Source: Streptomyces cylindrosporus (GTDB lineage Bacteria > Actinomycetota > Actinomycetes > Streptomycetales > Streptomycetaceae). From it: a stretch of 64,000 bases of DNA. Below are positions 8,709-16,339 of this stretch, one piece after another; the first letter of the stretch is position 1, and every line of letters starts with the position of its first letter. The stretch lies in the NCBI RefSeq assembly GCF_022698165.1, contig NZ_JALDAY010000008.1, positions 310,001-374,000 of the forward strand, read 5' to 3'. A program made the translations under genes and the position numbers. The notes below the pieces were generated by a model, which saw only the letters and a program-made list of their open reading frames with translations, made no database searches and had not been told where the DNA came from.

Positions 8709-8799
8709 CGGGGATGGCGGGGCGGGGACTGTGCGGTGCGGGCGGGCCTGAGTACCGTTCGCGTTCGAGTGACGGATCGGGATCGGGGAACGGGGCGGA

Positions 8800-9645
8800 A
8801 TGGACGCGTACGACACAGGCACGGAGGCCCGGGGCGGGCCGGACGGACCGGGCGGCGCGCCCGAGCCGGTCCCCGCGCCCGAGCCGCCTGCGCCGGAACC
8901 GGAGGTCCGGGAAGCGCCGCCTCGGGACCCGGCGGCGCGGGAACCGGACGCGTCGGGACCGGTCGCGTCGGGACCGGGAGCGCCGGGAGCGGACGCCCGT
9001 ACAGGCGTCGCCGCCCTTTCGCCGCGCTACCAGATCGGTGCCGCGCTGGCCCTCGCCGTCGTCGCGGTCACCGTCTGTGTGCACATCGGCATGGTGTTCC
9101 TGAGCATCGCGCCCTCGAACACGGTCACCAAGAAGCACGGCAAGGCGGTCGACGACTGGGTCTACCCGGAGTTCGAGCAGAACTGGAAGCTGTTCGCGCC
9201 GAACCCGTTGCAGCAGAACATCGCGGTCCAGGTCCGCGCCGAGGTGAAGGAGGCGGACGGCGGCGTGCGCACCACCGGCTGGTACGACCTGTCCGCCGAG
9301 GACGGCCGGGCCATCGACGCCAATCCGGTGCCCAGCCACACCCAGCAGAACGAACTGCGCCGGGCCTGGGACTTCTTCCTCGCCACGCACGACGGCAACA
9401 ACCGGGCGACCGGAATGCGCGGCACCCTGTCGGAGTCGTATCTGCGGCGCATCGTGGTCATGCGGCTGGGCCGGGACGACGCGGCCGGAAACGGCGGCGC
9501 GATCACGCAGGTCCAGGTCCGTTCCCGTACCACCAATGTCGCCCCGCCGAAGTGGAGCGCCGAGAAGATCTCGGACAAGCCGATGTACCGCGTACTGCCC
9601 TGGTGGCCGGTCTCGGCCGCCGACCACACCGGGGGTGCCGAGTGA
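8800..9645 (+). CDS. DUF5819 family membrane protein
   Basis: 281 aa. The first 70 residues are Pro/Glu/Ala-rich and disordered. One membrane helix lies at about 78-106 (YQIGAALALAVVAVTVCVHIGMVFLSIAP), and the rest is probably extracytoplasmic, containing the DUF5819 core YPEFEQNWKLFAPNP near 126-140. Its stop overlaps the GTG of the HTTM gene (GTGA), so the two are translated together. The same pairing recurs in streptomycetes. The HTTM partner belongs to the vitamin K-dependent gamma-carboxylase-like superfamily, so DUF5819 may be its partner or substrate-binding subunit; this is inference. No biochemical role is known. Confidence 0.85.
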   Translation: MDAYDTGTEARGGPDGPGGAPEPVPAPEPPAPEPEVREAPPRDPAAREPDASGPVASGPGAPGADARTGVAALSPRYQIGAALALAVVAVTVCVHIGMVFLSIAPSNTVTKKHGKAVDDWVYPEFEQNWKLFAPNPLQQNIAVQVRAEVKEADGGVRTTGWYDLSAEDGRAIDANPVPSHTQQNELRRAWDFFLATHDGNNRATGMRGTLSESYLRRIVVMRLGRDDAAGNGGAITQVQVRSRTTNVAPPKWSAEKISDKPMYRVLPWWPVSAADHTGGAE

Positions 9646-10856
9646 ACCGATTCGCCCTGTCGGTCTCGGCCGGCATCGCCCGCGTCACCGAGGCGGCGCT
9701 CGGCCCGTACCAGAGTGCCGTGATCCGTATCGGCTTCAGCCTGACCTGGCTGCTGTTCCTGCTGCGCGAGTTCCCGCACCGCCAGGAGCTGTACGGCCCC
9801 GACGGGCCGTGGAGCTGGGACCTGGCGCAGCAGCTGATCTCCTCCAACAAGGCGTTCACCGCCCTGATGTGGTCGGACACCCAGGCGTGGTTCGAGCTCG
9901 TGTACCTGCTCGCCGTGCTGGCTACCGTCCTGCTGCTGCTCGGCTGGCGTACGCGCACCATGTCCGTGCTCTTCATGGTGGGCGTGCTGTCGCTGCAGAA
10001 CCGCAGCGTCTTCATGGGGGACGGCGGCGACAACGTCCTGCACCTGATGTCGATCTACCTGGTGTTCACGCGCTGCGGCCAGGTGTGGTCGCTGGACGCG
10101 CGGCGGGCGCGGCTGGCGGACGAGGCACGCGCGCGTGGCGAGCGGGTCGTGGACCGGGTCGGGCCCGCGCTGTGGGCGGTGCTCGGGTTCGCGCTGGTCG
10201 CGGTGACGGCCGGGGGCCGCTTCGACGGAGTCGACCCGACCGTGCCGGTCGTGCTGTGGCTGGTGTGGGTGGGGCAGGCCGTGTGGTGGGTCGTCGGGCG
10301 CCGGGCGAAGACCGCGGAGCCGCGGATCCTGCTCGACGTCGTCGCCAACGTCGCGCACAACGGGGCACTGCTGGTGGTCATGGCCGAGGCCTGCATGATC
10401 TACGCGACGGCCGGCTGGTACAAGATCCAGGGCACCCGCTGGCAAGACGGCACCGCCGTCTACTACCCGCTCCACCTGGACTACTTCTCGCCCTGGCCGG
10501 CCCTCGCCGACCTGCTCTCCGCCAGCGGCACGATGGTGATGCTCGTGACCTACGGGACCGTCATCGTGCAGGTCGCCTTCCCGTTCACGCTGTTCAACCG
10601 GCGGGTCAAGAACGTGCTCCTCGCGGTCATGATGACCGAGCACGCGGTGATCGCCGTGGTCCTCGGGCTGCCGTTCTTCTCGCTGGCGATGATCGCGGCG
10701 GACTCGGTCTTCCTGCCGACGCCGTTCCTGCGCCGACTCGGCGACTGGGCGCTACGCGCGCGTGGCCGCGTCCTCACCCGCACGAGCCGTACCGAGCTGC
10801 CCGAACAGCGGGCGCCGGAGAACCCCGAGCCGGCGCCCGCGAACTCCGCGGCCTGA
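9642..10856 (+). CDS. HTTM domain (vitamin K-dependent carboxylase-like) membrane protein
   Basis: 404 aa, GTG start overlapping the preceding stop by 4 nt. Several hydrophobic helices span the protein, for example IRIGFSLTWLLFLL near 29-42, LVYLLAVLATVLLLLGW near 87-103, and pairs near 185-230 and 295-350. The family motif FMGDGGDNVLHLMSIYLVFTRCG lies near 125-147 and the YKIQGTRWQDGTAVYYPLHLDYFSPWP segment near 262-288. HTTM proteins share the fold of gamma-glutamyl carboxylase, but a substrate has not been shown for bacterial members. It forms a two-gene operon with the DUF5819 protein. Confidence 0.87.
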   Translation: MNRFALSVSAGIARVTEAALGPYQSAVIRIGFSLTWLLFLLREFPHRQELYGPDGPWSWDLAQQLISSNKAFTALMWSDTQAWFELVYLLAVLATVLLLLGWRTRTMSVLFMVGVLSLQNRSVFMGDGGDNVLHLMSIYLVFTRCGQVWSLDARRARLADEARARGERVVDRVGPALWAVLGFALVAVTAGGRFDGVDPTVPVVLWLVWVGQAVWWVVGRRAKTAEPRILLDVVANVAHNGALLVVMAEACMIYATAGWYKIQGTRWQDGTAVYYPLHLDYFSPWPALADLLSASGTMVMLVTYGTVIVQVAFPFTLFNRRVKNVLLAVMMTEHAVIAVVLGLPFFSLAMIAADSVFLPTPFLRRLGDWALRARGRVLTRTSRTELPEQRAPENPEPAPANSAA

Positions 10857-10888
10857 GGTGCAGGGCACGCGCACGTAGGCTGCACGCC

Positions 10889-11632
10889 ATGACCGACCCC
10901 GTGAGCGCCTGGCGCCGGCTCGCCGACTCCGCCGTCCTGCTCGACGGCTTCCACGCCCTCAAGCACGCCGTGCGCTTCGGCGCCGAGGTGCCGGTCGCGG
11001 TCGCCGTCGACAGGGAGGCCGCGCTCGCCCTCGCGGACGAGCTGGCGCCGGACGTACGGGACCGGCTCGCCGAGCTTCTGACGGAGGTGCCGGAGCCGGC
11101 ATACCGGAGCCTGGTGGCGCGCCCGCATCCCACCGCGGTGGCCGCCCTGGCCGTACGACCGTCCCGCGCGGCCAATGTGCGGAGGCTGGCGTACCTTCCG
11201 CGCACCGCCCCCGTGGTGGTCCTCGACAACCCGCGCAACCTCGGCAACGCGGGCGCGGTGATCCGCCTGGCCGCCGGTTTCGGGGCGACCGGCGTGGTCA
11301 CCACCGGCACGGTCGACCCCTGGCATCCCACGGTCGTGCGCGGCGGAGCGGGCCTGCACTTCGCGACCGCCGTCGAACGGCTGGACGTCGGGGAGCTGCC
11401 CCCGGGGCCGCTGTTCGCCCTCGACCCGGAGGGCGACGACATCCGGGGCACGAAGCTCCCGGACGACGCCGTCCTCGCCTTCGGGTCGGAGCGCAGCGGC
11501 CTGTCCGGCGAACTACGCGCGCGTGCCGACCACTTGCTGCGGCTGCCGATGCGCCCCCAGGTCTCCAGTTACAACCTCGCCACCAGCGTGGCGATGACGC
11601 TGTACCACTGGAGCGCGACGGCCGACTTCTAG
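10889..11632 (+). CDS. SpoU/TrmH-family RNA 2'-O-methyltransferase
   Basis: 247 aa. The C-terminal SPOUT domain shows all three motifs: NPRNLGNAGAVIRLA near 115-129, FGSERSGLS near 198-206, and LPMRPQVSSYNLATSVAMTLYH near 219-240, which forms the knot that binds S-adenosylmethionine. The N-terminal 100 residues probably recognise the RNA target, which cannot be told from sequence. The start is leaderless: TAGGCT at 10876-10881 precedes the ATG by 7 nt. Confidence 0.9.
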   Translation: MTDPVSAWRRLADSAVLLDGFHALKHAVRFGAEVPVAVAVDREAALALADELAPDVRDRLAELLTEVPEPAYRSLVARPHPTAVAALAVRPSRAANVRRLAYLPRTAPVVVLDNPRNLGNAGAVIRLAAGFGATGVVTTGTVDPWHPTVVRGGAGLHFATAVERLDVGELPPGPLFALDPEGDDIRGTKLPDDAVLAFGSERSGLSGELRARADHLLRLPMRPQVSSYNLATSVAMTLYHWSATADF

Positions 11633-11718
11633 CGACCCCCTCAGCTTCCCGAAGCGACCCCCTCGGCTTCCCGAAGCGGCCCCCTGGGCCTCCCGTGGCG
11701 GCCCCTAGGCTTCCCGGC
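11632..11718. repeat. Four imperfect 22-nt tandem repeats
   Basis: Units begin at 11632, 11654, 11676 and 11698 and follow GCGACCCCCTCGGCTTCCCG plus two bases. Units 1 and 2 differ by one base; 3 and 4 have drifted. They fill the space between the convergent methyltransferase and paaN genes and run into the paaN stop codon. No function is evident. Confidence 0.8.
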
Positions 11719-13396
11719 GCACCTCCACCACCCGGAAGCGGTTCGCGACGAACGCTCCGTCGGTGAGCGCGGCGTTCGCCGCAGGGTTGCCGCCCGACCC
11801 GTGGAAGTCGGAGAACGCGGCCGTCTGGTTGACGTACACCCCGCCCGTGAGGTTCAGCGACAGCTGGGCCGCCTCCTCCAGGCAGACCTCCTGGACCGCC
11901 TGCTCGACCTCCTCGTCGCTGGTGTACGCGCCGACCGTCATGGCGCCCTTCTCGCGGATCGTGCGGCGCAGCAGCTCCACCGCGTCGGCCGAGGAGTCGA
12001 CCGCGACGGCGAAGGAGACCGGGCCGAAGCACTCGCTCATGTAGGCGGCCTCGTCGTCGGGCTTGGCGCCGTCCAGCTTCACGATCACCGGCGTGCGCAC
12101 GACCGCGTCCGGGAACTCCGGGTTGGCGATCTCCCGTGAGGCGAGGGCGACTTCGCCGAGGCCGGCCGCGGCCTCCAGGCGCGCCTTGACGTCCGGGTTG
12201 ACGATCGCGCCCAGCAGCGCGTTCGCGCGCGCGTCGTCGCCGAGCAGGCCGTCGACGGAGCGGGCGAGGTCGGCGACCACCTCGTCGAAGGTCTTGGGGC
12301 CCTCGTCGGTGCGGATGCCGTCCCGGGGGATCAGCAGGTTCTGGGGGGTCGTGCACATCTGGCCGCTGTACAGGGACAGCGAGAAGGCCAGGTTGGACAG
12401 CATGCCCTTGTAGTTCGACGTCGAGTCCACGAGGACCGTGTTGACGCCGGCCTTCTCGGTGTAGACCTGCGCCTGGCGGGCGTTGGCCTCCAGCCAGTCG
12501 CCGAAGGAGGTCGAGCCCGTGTAGTCGATGATCCGGATCTCCGGGCGGGTGGCCAGGGTCTTCGCGATGCCCTCGCCGGGGCGCTCGGCGGCCAGCGCCA
12601 CCAGGTTCGGGTCGAAGCCCGCCTCGGTGAGCACCTGGCGCGCGACCCGCACGGTGAGCGCGAGCGGCAGCACCGCGCGCGGGTGGGGCTTGACCAGCAC
12701 GGCGTTGCCCGTGGCCAGGGAGGCGAACAGGCCCGGATAGCCGTTCCACGTCGGGAAGGTGTTGCAGCCGATGACCAGCGCGATCCCGCGCGGGACCGGC
12801 GTGAACTGCTTGGTCAGCGCGAGCGGGTCGCGCTTGCCCTGCGGCTTGGTCCACTCCGCGGTGTCGGGGGTGCGGACCTGCTCCACGTACGCGTACGCCA
12901 CCGCCTCCAGGCCGCGGTCCTGCGCGTGCGGGCCGCCCGCCTGGAACGCCATCATGAACGCCTGGCCGGAGGTGTGCATGACCGCGTGCGCGAACTCGTG
13001 CGTCCGGTCGCTGATCCGCTTGAGGATCTCCAGACAGACCACCGCGCGCGCCTCCGCGCCCGCGTCCCGCCACGCCTTCTGGCCCGCCTTCATGGCGGGC
13101 AGCAGCACGTCCACGTCCGCGTGCGGGTACTCGACGCCCAGCTCGATGCCGTACGGCGACACCTCGCCGCCCACCCAGTCGTCCGTGCCGGGCTGGCCGA
13201 GGTCGAGGCGGGTGCCCAGGAGGGCGTCGAAGGCGGACTTGCCCGCCGCCATGTCCAGGCTGCCGTTCTCGCCGTACGCCTTGGGGTGTTCGGGGTGCGG
13301 GGACCAGTACGCGCGTGTGCGGATCGCTTCCAGCGCCTGGTCGAGGGTGGGCCGGTGCTTGGCGATCAGCTCGTGCGCGGTCAGTTCGGCGGCCAT
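11705..13396 (-). CDS. paaN: Phenylacetic acid degradation protein PaaN (aldehyde dehydrogenase)
   Basis: 563 aa, the family's usual length. PaaN is the aldehyde dehydrogenase that oxidises the semialdehyde released on ring cleavage in phenylacetate breakdown. NAD-binding elements VIGCNTFPTWNGYP near 207-220 and IDYTGSTSFGDWLEA near 285-300 are visible. The catalytic cysteine lies in SGQMCTTPQNLLIP near 335-348. It lacks the hotdog hydratase domain of E. coli PaaZ, so a separate hydrolase must open the oxepin ring; none is in the window. It is divergent from paaH, with the shared operator between them. Longer in-frame extension upstream lacks a ribosome site. Confidence 0.92.
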   Translation of the reverse strand: MAAELTAHELIAKHRPTLDQALEAIRTRAYWSPHPEHPKAYGENGSLDMAAGKSAFDALLGTRLDLGQPGTDDWVGGEVSPYGIELGVEYPHADVDVLLPAMKAGQKAWRDAGAEARAVVCLEILKRISDRTHEFAHAVMHTSGQAFMMAFQAGGPHAQDRGLEAVAYAYVEQVRTPDTAEWTKPQGKRDPLALTKQFTPVPRGIALVIGCNTFPTWNGYPGLFASLATGNAVLVKPHPRAVLPLALTVRVARQVLTEAGFDPNLVALAAERPGEGIAKTLATRPEIRIIDYTGSTSFGDWLEANARQAQVYTEKAGVNTVLVDSTSNYKGMLSNLAFSLSLYSGQMCTTPQNLLIPRDGIRTDEGPKTFDEVVADLARSVDGLLGDDARANALLGAIVNPDVKARLEAAAGLGEVALASREIANPEFPDAVVRTPVIVKLDGAKPDDEAAYMSECFGPVSFAVAVDSSADAVELLRRTIREKGAMTVGAYTSDEEVEQAVQEVCLEEAAQLSLNLTGGVYVNQTAAFSDFHGSGGNPAANAALTDGAFVANRFRVVEVRREA

Positions 13397-13485
13397 GCGG
13401 GACCAACTCCTCGTCTTTCGAACTCTCCGTCGAGTTCTTGACCTGGGCAGAAACATGGGCAGGAACAGCCAGTCAGAGTTAGAGT

Positions 13486-13505
13486 AACCGAACGATCGGT
13501 CGGGA
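13486..13505. promoter_or_regulatory. paa operator, copy 2
   Basis: AACCGAACGATCGGTCGGGA, identical over 20 nt to the complement of 8611-8630. It abuts a plausible rightward -10 for paaH (TAGAGT, 13480-13485) and overlaps a leftward one for paaN (TACTCT on the minus strand, 13486-13481). One bound dimer could therefore shut both promoters. Confidence 0.78.
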
Positions 13506-13524
13506 CAAGGGGGTCCGCCGCATC

Positions 13525-13533
13525 TGTGGAAAA
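13525..13533. promoter_or_regulatory. Single DnaA-box-like 9-mer
   Basis: TGTGGAAAA, on the minus strand TTTTCCACA. It is the same variant as at 603-611 and lies between the operator and the paaH start. One position departs from the Streptomyces consensus. Confidence 0.3.
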
Positions 13534-13556
13534 CCCCGTGCGGGAGGATCGCGCAC

Positions 13557-15074
13557 ATGACAGCACTCGACCTCAGCAGCCCCGTGGCCGTCGTCGGCAC
13601 CGGCACCATGGGCCAGGGCATCGCCCAGGTCGCGCTGGTCGCCGGCCATCGCGTACGGCTGTACGACGCCGTCCCGGGGCGCGCCCTGGAAGCGGCCGAA
13701 GCGATCGGCGCCCGGCTCGACCGGCTCGTCGAGAAGGACCGGCTCACGGCCGCCGAACGGGACACGGCCTGCGAGCGTCTGCTGCCCGCCGCGGACCTCG
13801 CCGACCTCGCGGACTGCTCCCTGGTTGTGGAGGCCGTCCTGGAGCGTCTGGACGCCAAGCAGGAGCTGCTGCGCGCCCTCGAGGACATCGTCGACGAGGA
13901 CTGTCTGCTCGCCACCAACACCTCGTCCCTGTCGGTCACCGCGATCGGCGGCGCCCTGCGCAGCCCGGGACGCTTCGTCGGCCTGCACTTCTTCAACCCG
14001 GCCCCGCTGCTGCCGCTGGTCGAGGTCGTCTCCGGGTTCGCCACCGACGTCACGTCGGCCACGCGCGCGTACGAGCTGGCGCGCGCCTGGGGCAAGACCC
14101 CGGTCGCCTGCGCCGACACCCCCGGCTTCATCGTCAACCGCATCGCCCGGCCCTTCTACGCCGAGGCCTTCGCCGTCTACGAGGCCCAGGGCGCCGACCC
14201 GGCCACCATCGACGCGGTGCTGCGCGAGTCCGGCGGCTTCCGGATGGGCGCCTTCGAACTCACCGACCTCATCGGCCAGGACGTCAACGAGTCGGTCACG
14301 CACTCGGTGTGGCAGAGCTTCTTCCAGGACGTGCGCTTCACGCCCTCGCTCGCCCAGCGGCGCCTGGTCGAGTCCGGCCGGCTCGGCCGCAAGAGCGGGC
14401 ACGGCTGGTACGACTACGCGCACGACGCCGAGCGCCCCGAGCCGCACACCGCGGAGGAGCAGCAGCGGCCCGCGTACGTGGTCGTCGAGGGCGACCTCGG
14501 CCCGGCCGGCGAACTGGTCGCGATGATCCGCGAGGCGGGCATCCAGGTGCGCGAGGAGGACGAGGACCACGGCACCCGCCTGGTGCTGCCGGGCGGCGGC
14601 CAGCTGGCGCTCGCCGACGGGCAGACCTCCGTGGAGTTCCGGGACGTCGTCTACTTCGACCTCGCCCTCGACTACCGCCGCGCCACCCGCATCGCCCTGT
14701 CCGCCTCCCAGGACACCTCCCCGCAGACCCTCGCCGAGGCCACGGGCCTCTTCCAGGCGCTCGGCAAGGACGTCAGCGTCATCGGTGACGTCCCCGGCAT
14801 GATCGTCGCCCGTACCGTCGCCCGGATCGTCGACCTCGCGCACGACGCCGTCGCCAAGGGCGTGGCCACCGAGGAGGACATCGACACGGCGATGCGCCTG
14901 GGCGTCAACTACCCGCTCGGCCCCTTCGAATGGAGCCGCAAGCTCGGCCGCAACTGGGCCTACGCCCTCCTCGACGACCTCCACCTGCGCGATCCCTCCG
15001 GCCGCTACGCGCCGTCCCTGGCGCTGTACCGGCACGCGTACGCCACCGACAAGCGGGAGGGCAGCACCTCATGA
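13557..15074 (+). CDS. paaH: 3-hydroxyacyl-CoA dehydrogenase PaaH
   Basis: 505 aa, ATG with GGGAGGA 8 nt upstream. It oxidises 3-hydroxyacyl-CoA (3-hydroxyadipyl-CoA in the phenylacetate route) with NAD. The Rossmann fingerprint VVGTGTMGQGIAQVALVAGH lies near 11-30. NTSSLSVTAI and HFFNPAPLLPLVEVV near 121-160 are typical of the family, and ADTPGFIVNRIARPFYAEA marks the first C-terminal domain. A second 3HCDH_C domain covers about 390-495 (DVPGMIVARTVARI, GVNYPLGPFEW), the double-domain layout of PaaH. The stop overlaps the TetR gene start (ATGA). Confidence 0.92.
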   Translation: MTALDLSSPVAVVGTGTMGQGIAQVALVAGHRVRLYDAVPGRALEAAEAIGARLDRLVEKDRLTAAERDTACERLLPAADLADLADCSLVVEAVLERLDAKQELLRALEDIVDEDCLLATNTSSLSVTAIGGALRSPGRFVGLHFFNPAPLLPLVEVVSGFATDVTSATRAYELARAWGKTPVACADTPGFIVNRIARPFYAEAFAVYEAQGADPATIDAVLRESGGFRMGAFELTDLIGQDVNESVTHSVWQSFFQDVRFTPSLAQRRLVESGRLGRKSGHGWYDYAHDAERPEPHTAEEQQRPAYVVVEGDLGPAGELVAMIREAGIQVREEDEDHGTRLVLPGGGQLALADGQTSVEFRDVVYFDLALDYRRATRIALSASQDTSPQTLAEATGLFQALGKDVSVIGDVPGMIVARTVARIVDLAHDAVAKGVATEEDIDTAMRLGVNYPLGPFEWSRKLGRNWAYALLDDLHLRDPSGRYAPSLALYRHAYATDKREGSTS

Positions 15075-15661
15075 CGACCGCCAAGCGCGACACGTACACC
15101 CCGGAGACGCTGCTGTCCGTCGCCGTCCAGGTCTTCAACGAGCGCGGCTACGACGGCACCTCCATGGAGCACCTCTCCAAGGCGGCCGGCATCTCCAAGT
15201 CGTCGATCTACCACCACGTGGCCGGCAAGGAGGAGCTGCTGCGCCGGGCCGTCAGCCGGGCGCTGGACGGCCTCTTCGGCATCCTCGACGAGGAGCACGC
15301 GCGCGTGGGGCGCGCCTCGGGCCGCCTGGAGTACGTCGTCCGGCGCATGGTCGAGGTGCTGATCGCCGAACTGCCGTACGTGACGCTGCTGCTGCGGGTG
15401 CGCGGCAACACGGACACCGAGCGGTGGGCCCTGGAGCGGCGCCGCGACTTCGACCACCGGGTCGCCGAGCTGCTGAAGGCGGCGGCCGCCGACGGGGACG
15501 TGCGCGGGGACGTGGAGGGGCGGCTCGCGACCCGGCTCGTCTTCGGAATGATCAACTCCATCGTGGAGTGGTACCGGCCGGACGGACGCGGCATGAGCGA
15601 GCGCGAAGTCGCCGACGCGGTCGCGCAGTTGGTGTTCTCGGGGCTGCGCGGCCAGGCCTGA
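15071..15661 (+). CDS. TetR/AcrR regulator, likely repressor of paa genes
   Basis: 196 aa. The N-terminal helix-turn-helix spans about 12-55 (LLSVAVQVFNERGYDGTSMEHLSKAAGISKSSIYHHVAGKEELL, split over helices 1-4). The C-terminal helical domain would bind an inducer, presumably phenylacetyl-CoA. ATG 15071 overlaps the paaH stop and has GGGAGGG upstream, so it is co-transcribed with paaH and would be autoregulated through the operator at 13486-13505. TetR-type PaaR repressors of phenylacetate genes are known in Corynebacterium and Thermus; assignment here rests on operon context and the repeated operator. Confidence 0.85.
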   Translation: MTTAKRDTYTPETLLSVAVQVFNERGYDGTSMEHLSKAAGISKSSIYHHVAGKEELLRRAVSRALDGLFGILDEEHARVGRASGRLEYVVRRMVEVLIAELPYVTLLLRVRGNTDTERWALERRRDFDHRVAELLKAAAADGDVRGDVEGRLATRLVFGMINSIVEWYRPDGRGMSEREVADAVAQLVFSGLRGQA

Positions 15662-15664
15662 GCC

Positions 15665-16165
15665 TCAGCCCTGCGGCTCCAGGTCCTCCTCCTCGAAGAC
15701 CAGCAGCGTGCGCGTGCTGAGCACTTCCGGCATGGCCTGCAGCCGGGTCAGCACCAGCTCGCGCAACGCCTTGTTGTCGGGTGTGTGCACCAGCAGCAGC
15801 ACGTCGAAATCACCGCCCACCAGGGCGATGTGGGACGCGCCGGGCAGCTGTCTCAGCTGCTCGCGCACCGTCCGCCAGGAGTTCTGGACGATCTTCAGCG
15901 TGATGTACGCCGAGGTGCCCTGGCCTGCGCGTTCGTGGTTGACGCGGGCGCCGAAGCCACGGATGACGCCGTCCTCGATGAGGCGGTTGATACGCGCGTA
16001 GGCGTTGGCGCGCGAGACATGGACCCGTTCGGCGACCGACCTTATGGAGGCGCGGCCGTCCGCCTGGAGCATCTGCAGGATGTCCAGATCGATCGCGTCG
16101 AGGGGACGGGCGGGCGGCAGGGGGCCGATGCTCTCCGGCCCCTCGGCCATTTGTTCAGGTGCCAT
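15665..16165 (-). CDS. Lrp/AsnC-family regulator, divergent from bkdABC
   Basis: 166 aa from ATG 16165 with a GGGGGGA ribosome site; an upstream ATG at 16186 is possible. The N-terminal winged HTH occupies about 22-75 (DAIDLDILQMLQADGRASIRSVAERVHVSRANAYARI). The C-terminal RAM/AsnC ligand domain covers about 90-160 (ASHIALVGGDFDVLLLVHTPD). Lrp proteins sense branched-chain amino acids, and in pseudomonads BkdR of this family activates the bkd operon, so control of bkdABC is the natural inference. Its stop is separated by 3 nt from the stop of the TetR gene. Confidence 0.88.
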   Translation of the reverse strand: MAPEQMAEGPESIGPLPPARPLDAIDLDILQMLQADGRASIRSVAERVHVSRANAYARINRLIEDGVIRGFGARVNHERAGQGTSAYITLKIVQNSWRTVREQLRQLPGASHIALVGGDFDVLLLVHTPDNKALRELVLTRLQAMPEVLSTRTLLVFEEEDLEPQG

Positions 16166-16207
16166 GTCCCCCCGCCTCCCTACCATGGACGTACTGCGTT
16201 CATTTGA

Positions 16208-16235
16208 GGCTGTGGAGAACCGTTTGTCCACAGCC
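16208..16235. promoter_or_regulatory. 9-bp dyad containing two DnaA-type boxes
   Basis: GGCTGTGGA (16208-16216) is the exact inverse of TCCACAGCC (16227-16235). Within it lie TGTGGAGAA (minus TTCTCCACA, 16211-16219) and the perfect box TTGTCCACA (16224-16232), pointing at each other. TTGTCC at 16224-16229 could also serve as a -35 for bkdA with TAGCCA at 16248-16253. Confidence 0.5.
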
Positions 16236-16266
16236 TGAAGGTGCCTGTAGCCAAAATGTGCCGACG

Positions 16267-16283
16267 ACCGAACAATCGGTAGG
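16267..16283. promoter_or_regulatory. Diverged paa-type operator before bkdA
   Basis: ACCGAACAATCGGTAGG differs at 2 of 17 positions from the paa operator (13487-13503). It lies just after the likely bkdA transcription start and 57 nt before the bkdA codon. It could bind the neighbouring TetR protein or a paralogue. Confidence 0.55.
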
Positions 16284-16339
16284 TGAGGCGCATCACACCC
16301 GTGGCGCGCCTGAAGCCGCTCCCACGAGGAGGTGCCGTC

